A DNA stretch of 7,330 bases, from positions 1 to 7,330 of the forward strand of contig JBLGCB010000350.1 of assembly GCA_047617105.1 (NCBI GenBank), written 5' to 3'. Origin of the DNA: JABSOG01 sp047617105. Lineage in GTDB: Bacteria; Pseudomonadota; Gammaproteobacteria; Enterobacterales; Alteromonadaceae. Position 1 is the stretch's first letter, and each line of letters starts with the position of its first letter. The notes beneath the pieces were generated by a model that was not told the origin of the DNA, ran no database searches, and was given only the letters and a program-made list of their open reading frames with translations. A program made the position numbers and the translations under genes. This document shows, piece by piece, positions 1 to 6,580 of this stretch.

Positions 1-120
1 GTTTATTGGACAGTAATGCGGCTCCCCCACATCCATGTGGGTGAAATGTACTGACTGTGAATGATTACCCTATATGACGTTACTGAATATTAAGTGTGAA
101 CACCCCGCCCTTCCCCGATT
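1..120. other. Left-edge intergenic stretch, no convincing gene
   Basis: This is the 120 bases downstream of the selD stop codon. Forward reading frames open at the left edge close quickly, with stops at about positions 13, 42 and 52. They could be the last residues of a neighbouring gene, but they are too short to identify. On the minus strand only a 12-codon open stretch without a ribosome binding site runs to the edge. The one visible structure is the small hairpin listed separately. I see no tRNA, no repeat and no T-rich terminator tail after selD. Confidence 0.5.
26..41. other. Short GC-rich stem-loop downstream of selD
   Basis: CCCACA at 26-31 pairs with TGTGGG at 36-41, a perfect 6-base-pair stem around the tetraloop TCCA. 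It lies about 80 bases beyond the selD stop codon. Neither strand has a run of T after the stem, so it does not meet the usual pattern of an intrinsic terminator. It could be a weak or Rho-assisted 3' end, an mRNA 3' stabiliser, or an operator for a gene off the left edge. It could also be chance. Only the pairing itself is directly seen. Confidence 0.35.
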
Positions 121-1155
121 TTACCCCACAACCACTCTAAACTCTGACTCATACTGACACAGTTCACCCAAAGCCGTGGTTGAGAAACCGCCATTGGCGA
201 GTATGGCTTCAACCTGTTCGGTGGCATGGGGTTCAACGGCCACCAATAAACCGCCACTGGTTTGCGGATCACACAAATACTGCTTCTGCTGTTCTGTTAA
301 TGGCTGAGCCTTGTCACCATAACTCATAAAGTTGCGCTCAGTGCCGCCAGGCACACAACCTTGCTGGCGATACGCTTCAGCTTCAGCGACGAGGGGCACT
401 TTAGACATGTCAATTTTGGCCATCAAATTACTGCCTTCACACACTTCGAGCAGATGGCCAAGCAGGCCAAATCCGGTTACATCCGTTAAGGCACAAACCC
501 CCGCAACATCAGCGAGATCAACACCAATTTTGTTCATCTGGCACATCAGTGCTGTGGCGATGCCGTCATGTTGTGGTTGCAATTTTTTTTGCTTCTGTGC
601 GGTGGTTAATATGCCGATGCCTAAAGGTTTGGTGAGATAAAGTTTGGCCCCCGCTTTGGCAGTATTGTTTTGTTTGAGTTTGTCTAACGACACTTCACCG
701 GTCACCGCTAAACCAAAAATAGGCTCTTGTGAGTCGATGCTGTGGCCTCCTGCTAGCATAATACCGGCTTCAGCGCAGGCTTCTCGTCCGCCTTCAATCA
801 CTCTGGCCGCCACACTGGGTGGTAATTTGTCGACCGGCCAACCCAATATGGCAATGGCCATCAGCGGCTTGCCACCCATGGCATAGATATCACTGATGGC
901 ATTGGTCGCGGCAATGCGGCCAAAATCAAACGGGTCATCGACAATTGGCATAAAAAAATCGGTGGTACTGATAACCCCTCGCCCATCACCCATATCATAA
1001 ACCGCGGCATCATCCCTGCTATGGTTACCCACCAGCAAACGAGGATCGTGTTTGTGTTCAATTGTAGTGTGCAATATTTGGTCAAGTACCTGTGGAGAAA
1101 TTTTACAGCCACAACCAGCGCCGTGGCTATATTCTGTCAGTTTGTATGTCGTCAT
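121..1155 (-). CDS. selD: Selenide, water dikinase (selenophosphate synthase) SelD / SenC
   Basis: This cytoplasmic enzyme makes selenophosphate from selenide and ATP. The 344-residue length is normal for the family. The N-terminal motif HGAGCGCK (residues 11-18) contains Cys15 and Lys18, equivalent to the catalytic Cys17 and Lys20 of E. coli SelD. The position is a TGT cysteine codon, not the TGA selenocysteine codon some homologues use. The magnesium-binding aspartates are present as Asp49, Asp89 and Asp225 (E. coli 51, 91, 227), and GGHSID (136-141) and CDPQTSGG (295-302) are intact. It is the last gene of the minus-strand operon, 13 bases after the permease gene, with a ribosome binding site AAGG at 1165-1168. 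In this setting it fills the SenC role, feeding selenophosphate to SenB. Whether it also supplies selenocysteine or selenouridine synthesis cannot be told, because no selA, selB, selC or mnmH lies in the window. The enzyme assignment is very secure. Confidence 0.97.
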   Translation of the reverse strand: MTTYKLTEYSHGAGCGCKISPQVLDQILHTTIEHKHDPRLLVGNHSRDDAAVYDMGDGRGVISTTDFFMPIVDDPFDFGRIAATNAISDIYAMGGKPLMAIAILGWPVDKLPPSVAARVIEGGREACAEAGIMLAGGHSIDSQEPIFGLAVTGEVSLDKLKQNNTAKAGAKLYLTKPLGIGILTTAQKQKKLQPQHDGIATALMCQMNKIGVDLADVAGVCALTDVTGFGLLGHLLEVCEGSNLMAKIDMSKVPLVAEAEAYRQQGCVPGGTERNFMSYGDKAQPLTEQQKQYLCDPQTSGGLLVAVEPHATEQVEAILANGGFSTTALGELCQYESEFRVVVG

Positions 1156-1164
1156 TATAAAAAG

Positions 1165-1168
1165 CCTT
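1165..1168 (-). promoter_or_regulatory. Ribosome binding site of selD
   Basis: On the minus strand the sequence reads AAGG, nine bases before the selD ATG. It overlaps nothing but the 13-base gap after the permease stop codon (1169-1171). It supports the ATG at 1155 as the start and suggests that selD is translated with its own initiation signal at the end of the operon. Confidence 0.55.
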
Positions 1169-2656
1169 TTATTTGTGCATTGTTGATAACTTTAGTCGAG
1201 AACGGATAAAACGCGATAGCCCATCAGTGCAAATATTTAATCCCGCAGTGATGACTATCAATACCATGGCTCGATCCAGGCGGATTTCTTGTATGGCGCT
1301 GTCGATATAAAACCCCAGCGTGGTGATCCCCAAGATACCAAGGATCGCACTTTCCCGTTGAATGATTTCCCAGCGGTAAAACAGAAAAGCCAAAAATTGA
1401 TTGTATACGTTCGGTAATACTTCATAACAATAGCGATTTATGCCAGTTGCGCTATCGGCTCGCAGTGGCAAAGCATCGGTGAAGCGCCCCACCAGATGGG
1501 CAATAATGGCACCGTTGTGTAATGCCAAAGCAAAAACTGCTGGCAACATTGAAGGCCCCCAGAGTATCAATAACACAAAGGCAACGATATATTCTGGTGT
1601 CGAACGGGTAATGACCAGCAGCAGATGGGCGAAGCTTCGTGGCAAGCGCGAAAAAAATAGCTTCGAAATAAAAGGAAAACTCAACAACGCAATTACGCCG
1701 GTCAACACCAGCGCCATCTGGGTCAGCAGTAAGGTATTGATCACCCCGGGAAAGACCTCATTGACAAACAATTGTTGAAACCATTGCCACAGCTCAAAGG
1801 GACCTTCACCCCGTCGTAACGGTAGTGGCACGATGTCTTCGGTGAAAAAACGACGGACATTGTCAAAGGCAATCACGCTGTCATTGGCGATAATAAATGG
1901 GGCGGCGAGGATATACACCAGTAGCAATTTGGGCCGTAACCAATAGTTAAGACCAGCAATAATAATATAAAACAGGATCAGCAAGGCCCAAACTTGTGGG
2001 TAATGCCCTTCCATAAATGCGGTGCTGAGATAATAACCCAGCGTTGGCAAACCAACGAACCCCAGAACGGTGCTCGAACGCAAACCACATTCCATGCGAT
2101 ATCGGGTATAAGTGACGAAGTGTTGCCATAAGTCTGGCAGCCGGGCATAAAAGAAGGCCGCTGTTTTACCGGCATCATGACGGATGGTGTCATAAGCGCG
2201 GCGATCACCCTCTTCGAGAATTTCGGCATACACTTTGGCAAATGTCGCGGCATAAGGCAGGCCGATAGCCAGCAATCCGGTTAACGGATGAAGACCAAAT
2301 ATTTGTAAGAAAATCAGCGCCCAAAATAATTCATGTACCGCCCTTATCGCAGCACAAAGGACTCTGATAACAGTCCAATGAAATAACTGTGCCAGTAAAA
2401 AACCAAGCACAGCACCGAATGAGACGCCCAGTACCGCAAAGGCTATGGTTTGCAGTAATGCTTGCAGCGGCGCTTCGATGTTGGCCATTGAAGGATTCAA
2501 CAAGCCGTCAAACAGCAAGTTTAACTCCGCCATCGGATCGTAAGTGGTGATGCTCAAATCGGCAAATGGCAGGCAAATGGCGCCAATCAGCACAAACAGC
2601 CAGCTGACATGCCAGCGCCGGGAGCGATGAAAGTGAGTGATACTATTCACCATCAC
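1169..2656 (-). CDS. PhnE-like ABC transporter permease, two domains fused; putative selenium-compound importer
   Basis: This inner-membrane subunit of the ABC importer has 495 residues, about twice the usual PhnE length, and contains two homologous permease domains in one chain. Domain 1 spans roughly residues 15-240 and domain 2 roughly 300-488. Hydrophobic segments appear near 17-33, 68-91, 109-139, 222-238, 244-257, 305-330, 343-367, 371-390 and 462-478, with others weaker. Each half carries a PhnE-type coupling region followed by a matching block: STVLGFVGLPTLGYYL (195-210) and SAILGILGITTLGFYI (436-451). A fused chain could form the whole membrane channel without dimerising. The start is uncertain: GTG at 2656 overlaps the ATPase stop codon, but the ATG at 2653 lies six bases after a GGTGA site and is the better choice (494 residues). 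PhnE similarity alone would suggest phosphonate or phosphite, but the neighbours are all selenoneine genes and no C-P lyase gene is present. Confidence 0.9.
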   Translation of the reverse strand: MMVNSITHFHRSRRWHVSWLFVLIGAICLPFADLSITTYDPMAELNLLFDGLLNPSMANIEAPLQALLQTIAFAVLGVSFGAVLGFLLAQLFHWTVIRVLCAAIRAVHELFWALIFLQIFGLHPLTGLLAIGLPYAATFAKVYAEILEEGDRRAYDTIRHDAGKTAAFFYARLPDLWQHFVTYTRYRMECGLRSSTVLGFVGLPTLGYYLSTAFMEGHYPQVWALLILFYIIIAGLNYWLRPKLLLVYILAAPFIIANDSVIAFDNVRRFFTEDIVPLPLRRGEGPFELWQWFQQLFVNEVFPGVINTLLLTQMALVLTGVIALLSFPFISKLFFSRLPRSFAHLLLVITRSTPEYIVAFVLLILWGPSMLPAVFALALHNGAIIAHLVGRFTDALPLRADSATGINRYCYEVLPNVYNQFLAFLFYRWEIIQRESAILGILGITTLGFYIDSAIQEIRLDRAMVLIVITAGLNICTDGLSRFIRSRLKLSTMHK

Positions 2657-3306
2657 TATTCACCAAAAATATCAAGTAAGTCGGCGCATTGCAGGTTGTC
2701 TGTTGACGCATCAATGCTGATTCGCCCACCATCCAAACCAATAATGCGATCACAATGGTCAATCGCCAGACTGATATCATGCATCGCCATCACCACCGTT
2801 TCAAAACGCTGACACAATGCCTTCATCACCAGCCTAGATTGCTGTTCGTCCAATGATGAAACCGGTTCATCAGCGCACAAGATATCACCACCGCGCATCA
2901 TCGCCCGACCAATGGCAGTACGCTGTTGCTGGCCACCAGACAGTTGGCCGACTGGCTCAAACAATTTGTCTGCCAATTGCACCGAGTGTAAAATTTGCGT
3001 CACCTGTTCGACTGGTTTTTGCAGCGGTTTGAGCAAATTCACCAAGTTATACCACAGCGGATTCTGCCCCAGTTGGCCCATATAAACATTGTGAAAAACC
3101 GACAGACTTTTCACCAGGCCATAGTCCTGAGGCACTAGGGCAATGTCGTGTGGTCTTTGCTGATACAGTAGGTTTAACAGGGTCGATTTTCCGGCCCCAC
3201 TTCGACCAATGATAGCCACCTTTTGCCCACGAGGAATATGCAGGCAAATATCTGTTAGGGTCTGTTGTTGTTGATAGCTAACACAAGCTGATTCTAGCTT
3301 TAGCAT
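2656..3306 (-). CDS. PhnC-like ABC transporter ATPase, compact form; putative selenium-compound importer
   Basis: This is the cytoplasmic ATP-hydrolysing subunit of the importer, 216 residues long. All core motifs are intact: Walker A GRSGAGKST (34-42), Q-loop glutamine Gln60 in VPQDYG, signature LSGGQQQR (122-129), Walker B DILCADEP (141-148) with catalytic Glu147, D-loop SSLD (150-153), and switch histidine His176. It is shorter than typical PhnC, which usually has about 250 residues or more. The shortening lies between Walker A and the Q-loop: only 20 residues separate Lys40 from Gln60, where import ATPases usually have about 40 or more. The antiparallel beta subdomain is therefore reduced. 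The start ATG overlaps the binding-protein stop codon (TAATG). It has no strong ribosome binding site, which suggests coupled translation. The general ABC ATPase call is certain; the substrate is inferred from the neighbours. Confidence 0.93.
   Translation of the reverse strand: MLKLESACVSYQQQQTLTDICLHIPRGQKVAIIGRSGAGKSTLLNLLYQQRPHDIALVPQDYGLVKSLSVFHNVYMGQLGQNPLWYNLVNLLKPLQKPVEQVTQILHSVQLADKLFEPVGQLSGGQQQRTAIGRAMMRGGDILCADEPVSSLDEQQSRLVMKALCQRFETVVMAMHDISLAIDHCDRIIGLDGGRISIDASTDNLQCADLLDIFGE
2660..2664 (-). promoter_or_regulatory. Ribosome binding site that favours ATG 2653 for the permease
   Basis: GGTGA on the minus strand lies inside the last codons of the ATPase gene. It is six bases from the ATG at 2653 but only three from the GTG at 2656. 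The spacing favours the ATG, which would shorten the permease by one residue. Either start implies translational coupling to the ATPase, whose TAG stop is at 2656-2658. Confidence 0.5.
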
Positions 3307-4169
3307 TAGTCGAGCAAACCAATTTCTTTCGCGGTATCGACTATCGGCTGGTAATCATCATTATCAGCGCTGATAAAACGGCTGCGGGGAAAGGCTTTTA
3401 ACAACTCGGGATCTTTCATCTCAAGCAGGGCTTTTTTAATCTGCGCTTTGAAACCAGCCCCCCACATAGCATCGACATCACCCCGCACGGTCCACTGATA
3501 GTCTGGGTAAGTTGGGGTTTTCCAGATGACGGAGACTTTGCTCGGATCTATTTGACCGCTTTTCACTTGTTGCTGCCACACCTTGTAGTTGGTTGCGCCG
3601 ACCTGATAAGCACCGGTTTGCACCAGCGCAATGGTGCGCGAATGGTTACCGCTGAAGCCTACCTGTTTAAATGCTTGTTTTGGCGCTTGGCCAAAGTTTT
3701 CACGAATGTAATACTCCGGCATCAGACGACCCGAGGTTGACCCTTTAGAGCCGAAGGTAAAGGTTTTGCCTTTAATGCCGCTTGGAAAGTCTTTTGACAA
3801 TTTTAGTCCAGTACTGTGATGGGCAATAAACCAGGTTTGAAACTCGGTGTCCTCAAACCCTTGGGCGATGGCTTGTGAACCCGGTACCAGTGCTCGGGCA
3901 CGCACCCCAGACAGGCCACCAAACCAGGCCAGTTGCACCTGATTATTACGAAAGGCGGTGATGGCCGCGGCATAAGATTTTACTGGGATATATTTGACCT
4001 TGATGCCCAGTTTTGTTGATAAATATCCGGCCACCTTGGAAAAACGCTTGTTGAGTTGGGACTGATCTTGATCGGGGATCGCAGAAAAAGCCAGTGTATC
4101 GGGTTTGGCCATCGCAGTAGCAGACGCCACTGTTAATGCGAATAATAAGGTTAATCGTCTAGATATCAT
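3306..4169 (-). CDS. PhnD-like periplasmic binding protein; putative selenate/selenium ABC transporter
   Basis: This is the solute-binding subunit that would capture the substrate in the periplasm and deliver it to the permease. It has 287 residues. Residues 1-21 form a Sec signal peptide: Arg4 and Arg5, a hydrophobic core LTLLFALTVA, and an AMA cleavage site before Lys22. The mature protein has the PhnD/PtxB-like (Phosphonate-bd) layout: opening strand TLAFSAIPDQ (25-34), first pocket loop AWFGGLSG (81-88), anion-binding loop GSTSGRLMP (143-151), then SGNHSRT (173-179) and GATNY (191-195). The start ATG overlaps the senB stop codon (ATGA) and has AGGA six bases upstream, at 4176-4179. A family of PhnD-like proteins located beside selD and this glycosyltransferase is known as a putative selenate transporter component (I recall the TIGR04553 model), and this protein fits that setting. 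Phosphonate or phosphite remains possible on sequence alone. Confidence 0.88.
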   Translation of the reverse strand: MISRRLTLLFALTVASATAMAKPDTLAFSAIPDQDQSQLNKRFSKVAGYLSTKLGIKVKYIPVKSYAAAITAFRNNQVQLAWFGGLSGVRARALVPGSQAIAQGFEDTEFQTWFIAHHSTGLKLSKDFPSGIKGKTFTFGSKGSTSGRLMPEYYIRENFGQAPKQAFKQVGFSGNHSRTIALVQTGAYQVGATNYKVWQQQVKSGQIDPSKVSVIWKTPTYPDYQWTVRGDVDAMWGAGFKAQIKKALLEMKDPELLKAFPRSRFISADNDDYQPIVDTAKEIGLLD

Positions 4170-5137
4170 GAATATTCCTGTTTAGGGGGGTTAAATTTCA
4201 TTAATAATGTGGCCCAAGCGTCTTTTTCTCGCTGGGGTAAAAATAAAAAACGTCTGCGCTGACATTGTTGCTGCAACTGCTGATAGAAATCCGGGTCGTT
4301 TTCAGCACGTTGTAATAGTGCAGCCAGCGCCTGCTCATCTTCTACCGGGTAATAACCGCCATAGTCTTTGCCCAATAATCCCACCGAACCTTCAATCTGT
4401 GAAGCAATCACTGGCACACCCGCAATCAGCGCTTCAGAAATCACATTGGCCCCGCCTTCCATCCGTGAAGGTAATACCAGCAAATTGGTGCGTTGATAAA
4501 CCCGCCTGATTTGGTAATGAGCGACTTCTTGATGCCAAAAATAACGCGGATTTATCGCCATTTCAGCCTTGGCTTTGTCGGCCCACTCGGGCGAATGGGC
4601 TTGGCCATAATGATGCACTTGAATACGGCTGTTGGCAGGCAGGTAACGCGCCGCCAGCGCAGGACGCAACGGGTCTTTTACGTGGCGTAAATGGCCCAAC
4701 ACACTGACATGAAAGTAGCGTTGATAAGGATGTCTGGCGGATACCATTTGCGCCGACTGACAGATAACCTGCATTTTATGGCGCTGATCAGGCGGTAGAG
4801 TATTGCTGATAAGTTCATGCAGACCGACCAAGTGATCAGCCAGATGGATAGAGCGTAAAGTGGTTTCTCGGTGACTGTGAATATACTGGTAGCCATCGGT
4901 GCCAGTGATTGCCACGATGATGGGGCGTCCGGGATACGACTCGGCAAATAATTGTACTGCATCAGCACTGCGCCAGGCATGTAGGGCAATCATCAGGTCA
5001 GCATCGTATCCATCATACTTGGTCACCATATGGACACTATGACCGAGAGATTTGAAGATATTTGCCCAACGAGTGGCTGTCGCCCGGTTGCCTGCTCTTG
5101 ATTTGGGCAGCGCAGGCGTAATAACAACAATACGCAT
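4166..5137 (-). CDS. senB: Selenosugar synthase SenB (GT4-like glycosyltransferase)
   Basis: SenB uses selenophosphate and a UDP-sugar (UDP-GlcNAc or UDP-glucose in the characterised enzyme) to make a 1-seleno-sugar, the selenium donor for SenA. The protein has 323 residues and a GT-B layout. The N-terminal half opens with strand RIVVITPAL (2-10) and a GNRATATRWANIFKSLGH segment (16-33). The C-terminal half carries the GT4 donor-site motif SRMEGGANVISEALIAGVPV (224-243), with the E-x7-E pair Glu227 and Glu235. The conserved-looking HLRHVKDPLRPALAAR (149-164) also fits the family I recall as TIGR04348, which was linked to selD before its function was known. It is the first gene of the minus-strand operon and overlaps the binding-protein gene by four bases. 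No good ribosome binding site precedes the ATG, only a weak AAAAGAA. The SenB call rests on the fold plus selD, SenA and egtD as neighbours; a plain hexose transferase is much less likely. Confidence 0.88.
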   Translation of the reverse strand: MRIVVITPALPKSRAGNRATATRWANIFKSLGHSVHMVTKYDGYDADLMIALHAWRSADAVQLFAESYPGRPIIVAITGTDGYQYIHSHRETTLRSIHLADHLVGLHELISNTLPPDQRHKMQVICQSAQMVSARHPYQRYFHVSVLGHLRHVKDPLRPALAARYLPANSRIQVHHYGQAHSPEWADKAKAEMAINPRYFWHQEVAHYQIRRVYQRTNLLVLPSRMEGGANVISEALIAGVPVIASQIEGSVGLLGKDYGGYYPVEDEQALAALLQRAENDPDFYQQLQQQCQRRRFLFLPQREKDAWATLLMKFNPPKQEYS

Positions 5138-5166
5138 TATTAATTGATTCTTTTGATTGCGCCAGT

Positions 5167-5194
5167 TTGATGCACAGTATAGCAGAATTTAAAT
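5167..5194 (+). promoter_or_regulatory. Possible promoter of senA-egtD, interleaved with the senB promoter
   Basis: On the plus strand TTGATG (5167-5172) and TTAAAT (5189-5194), 16 bases apart, each match four of six consensus bases. The -10 of the opposing senB promoter falls between them. If both are real, RNA polymerase could not occupy both at once. An alternative pair, TTGATT (5153-5158) with TATAGC (5178-5183), has a long 19-base spacer. Only one promoter region can fit before senA, but which hexamers are used is uncertain. Confidence 0.3.
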
Positions 5195-5203
5195 CAGTGA
5201 CAT
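5176..5203 (-). promoter_or_regulatory. Predicted promoter of the senB-transporter-selD operon
   Basis: Reading the minus strand, TATACT at 5181-5176 matches five of six bases of the -10 consensus. It is preceded by TG one base upstream (TGCTATACT), which makes it an extended -10. A partial -35, ATGTCA at 5203-5198, lies 16 bases further up. Transcription would start near 5169, giving a leader of about 32 bases before the senB ATG. This is the best promoter match in the intergenic stretch. It is seen by eye only, with no scoring. Confidence 0.5.
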
Positions 5204-5215
5204 TACTTTGTCGGC

Positions 5216-6568
5216 ATGGAACAATGCGTTTTTAAACCACTTTCAATAGAGGTTCCCTTGGCTAAACTCAATTCGATGGTTATCGCCGCGCAGGCTCAAG
5301 AAGCACACCAAAGAACCCTAGCACTGATCAACGGTTTATCAGCAGAGCAACTCATGGGGCCTCAGTTGGCGACGGTGAATCCGTTGCGCTGGGAGGTGGG
5401 TCATGCGGCTTACTTCTATGAATATTGGCTATTACAGCAGCACTTAAAACAAGCCCCAGTACGCCCTGATAGTGACAGTTTGTATGACTCGATTAATATT
5501 GCCCACGATGACCGCTGGGATTTACCCTTGCCCGATATGCAACAGACCCAACAATATATGCAAACGGTGCTGAATAATATCAAGCACTGTTTGGCCGACG
5601 GGGTTGACCCGCATAGAGATTACCTAGCGCAATACGCGGTATTTCATCAGGACATGCACAATGAGGCTTACACTTATACCCGTCAGACCCATGGTTATCC
5701 GCCACCTTTAATCGGCAAGCCATTGGCAGATATTGCCAACTCAGATAAAGATATTAGTGGTGATGTATTAATCCCCGCTGGGACATGGATGCTGGGCGCA
5801 GACAAGCACAGCGATTTTGTTTTTGATAATGAAAAATGGGCTCACCCTATTGAATTGGCTGCTTTTTCTATTGCCCGTACCGCAGTCAGTAATGGTGATT
5901 TCTTGGCGTTTGTCGAAGCGGGTGGTTACACCGATAAAAAGTACTGGGCTAAAGAAGGTTGGCAATGGCTGCAAGATTGTGGACTTAAACAGCCTGTTTA
6001 TTGGCGTAAAAACGGCGCTAGCTGGCAACAAAGGCAGTTCGATCAGTGGTTTGATTTAAAGCTTGATGCGGCATTGATTCATGTTTGTTGGCATGAGGCT
6101 CAGGCCTATTGCGTTTGGGCCAAACGACGATTACCCACCGAGGCTGAGTGGGAAGCCGCGGCGGCTGGTATGCCCAGCAGTGATGGCAAATCGTTATCGG
6201 CCAATAAACGTCACTATCCATGGGGTGATGCAGCGCCTGATGAGGCAGTGGCCAACCTCGACGGTTATGCCTTGGGCACTGTTGATGTCGGGGCTTATGC
6301 TGCCGGTGACAGTGCGTTTGGTTGTCGACAAATGCTCGGTAATGTATGGGAGTGGACACAAGATGTATTTCAGCCCTACCCTGGTTTTGTTGCCGATATG
6401 TACCAAGATTACTCTGAGCCATTATTTGGCCATACCCGAGTATTACGTGGCGGCGCATGGACCACCCGCTCACGGATGATCCGCAATACTTGGCGCACCT
6501 ATTATGGTGCTGATCGCAATGATGTCTTCGCCGGTTTTCGTACTTGTTCTCTGAACAATTACAAATAA
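5216..6568 (+). CDS. senA: Selenoneine synthase SenA (EgtB-like non-heme iron enzyme)
   Basis: SenA joins hercynine to the selenosugar made by SenB, forming the C-Se bond with oxygen; the resulting selenoxide breaks down to selenoneine. The longest frame has 450 residues. Residues about 25-160 form a DinB-like helical bundle with the EgtB iron ligands: His63 in LRWEVGH, and His144 and His148 in the HxxxHxE motif ending at Glu150. Residues about 182-443 form a formylglycine-generating-enzyme-like domain with WHEAQAYC (292-299), RLPTEAEWE (305-313), YPWGD (334-338), GNVWEW (375-380), RGGAW (411-415) and GFR (440-442). The start is probably TTG at 5258, which has an AGAGG site, rather than ATG at 5216. 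egtD follows after 24 bases. An ergothioneine sulfoxide synthase (EgtB) has the same architecture; the SenA call rests on the divergent senB-selD operon. Confidence in the EgtB/SenA superfamily is near certain, and in SenA specifically it is high. Confidence 0.87.
   Translation: MEQCVFKPLSIEVPLAKLNSMVIAAQAQEAHQRTLALINGLSAEQLMGPQLATVNPLRWEVGHAAYFYEYWLLQQHLKQAPVRPDSDSLYDSINIAHDDRWDLPLPDMQQTQQYMQTVLNNIKHCLADGVDPHRDYLAQYAVFHQDMHNEAYTYTRQTHGYPPPLIGKPLADIANSDKDISGDVLIPAGTWMLGADKHSDFVFDNEKWAHPIELAAFSIARTAVSNGDFLAFVEAGGYTDKKYWAKEGWQWLQDCGLKQPVYWRKNGASWQQRQFDQWFDLKLDAALIHVCWHEAQAYCVWAKRRLPTEAEWEAAAAGMPSSDGKSLSANKRHYPWGDAAPDEAVANLDGYALGTVDVGAYAAGDSAFGCRQMLGNVWEWTQDVFQPYPGFVADMYQDYSEPLFGHTRVLRGGAWTTRSRMIRNTWRTYYGADRNDVFAGFRTCSLNNYK
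5248..5252 (+). promoter_or_regulatory. Ribosome binding site pointing to a TTG start for senA
   Basis: AGAGG lies inside the first codons of the longest senA reading frame and is followed, after five bases, by an in-frame TTG at 5258. The upstream ATG at 5216 has no purine-rich site before it, and neither does the next ATG at 5276. The spacing favours TTG 5258 as the real start, giving a 436-residue protein instead of 450. Confidence 0.5.
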
Positions 6569-6580
6569 TTTAAAAGAACA

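Noticed and set aside
1..36. A minus-strand gene starting at ATG 36 and running off the left edge
   Set aside because: Only 12 codons are visible, with no ribosome binding site and no recognisable residues.
861..1112. An 83-codon minus-strand frame inside selD
   Set aside because: It is the same strand in another frame over the conserved SelD N-terminal core. It resembles a frame-shifted copy of the SelD codons and has no separate signals.
1111..1113. A selenocysteine codon at the SelD active site
   Set aside because: The codon reads TGT (Cys15), not TGA, so no recoding is needed, and no SECIS-like element was looked for beyond that.
1169..4169. A phosphonate uptake operon (phnCDE) for phosphorus nutrition
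   Set aside because: The subunits do resemble PhnC, PhnD and PhnE, but no C-P lyase, phosphonatase or phosphite dehydrogenase gene is near. The three genes are also coupled to senB and selD. A selenium role fits the context better, though the substrate is unproven.
6018..6473. A 151-codon open frame antisense to senA
   Set aside because: It lies wholly inside a well-conserved coding region, is rich in His, Gln and Arg as shadow frames often are, and has no family signature.
5216..6568. An ordinary ergothioneine synthase (EgtB) or OvoA
   Set aside because: The domain layout and iron ligands are shared with EgtB, and there is no C-terminal methyltransferase as in OvoA. The divergent operon with the SenB-like transferase and selD points to SenA. 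A clade tree would settle it.
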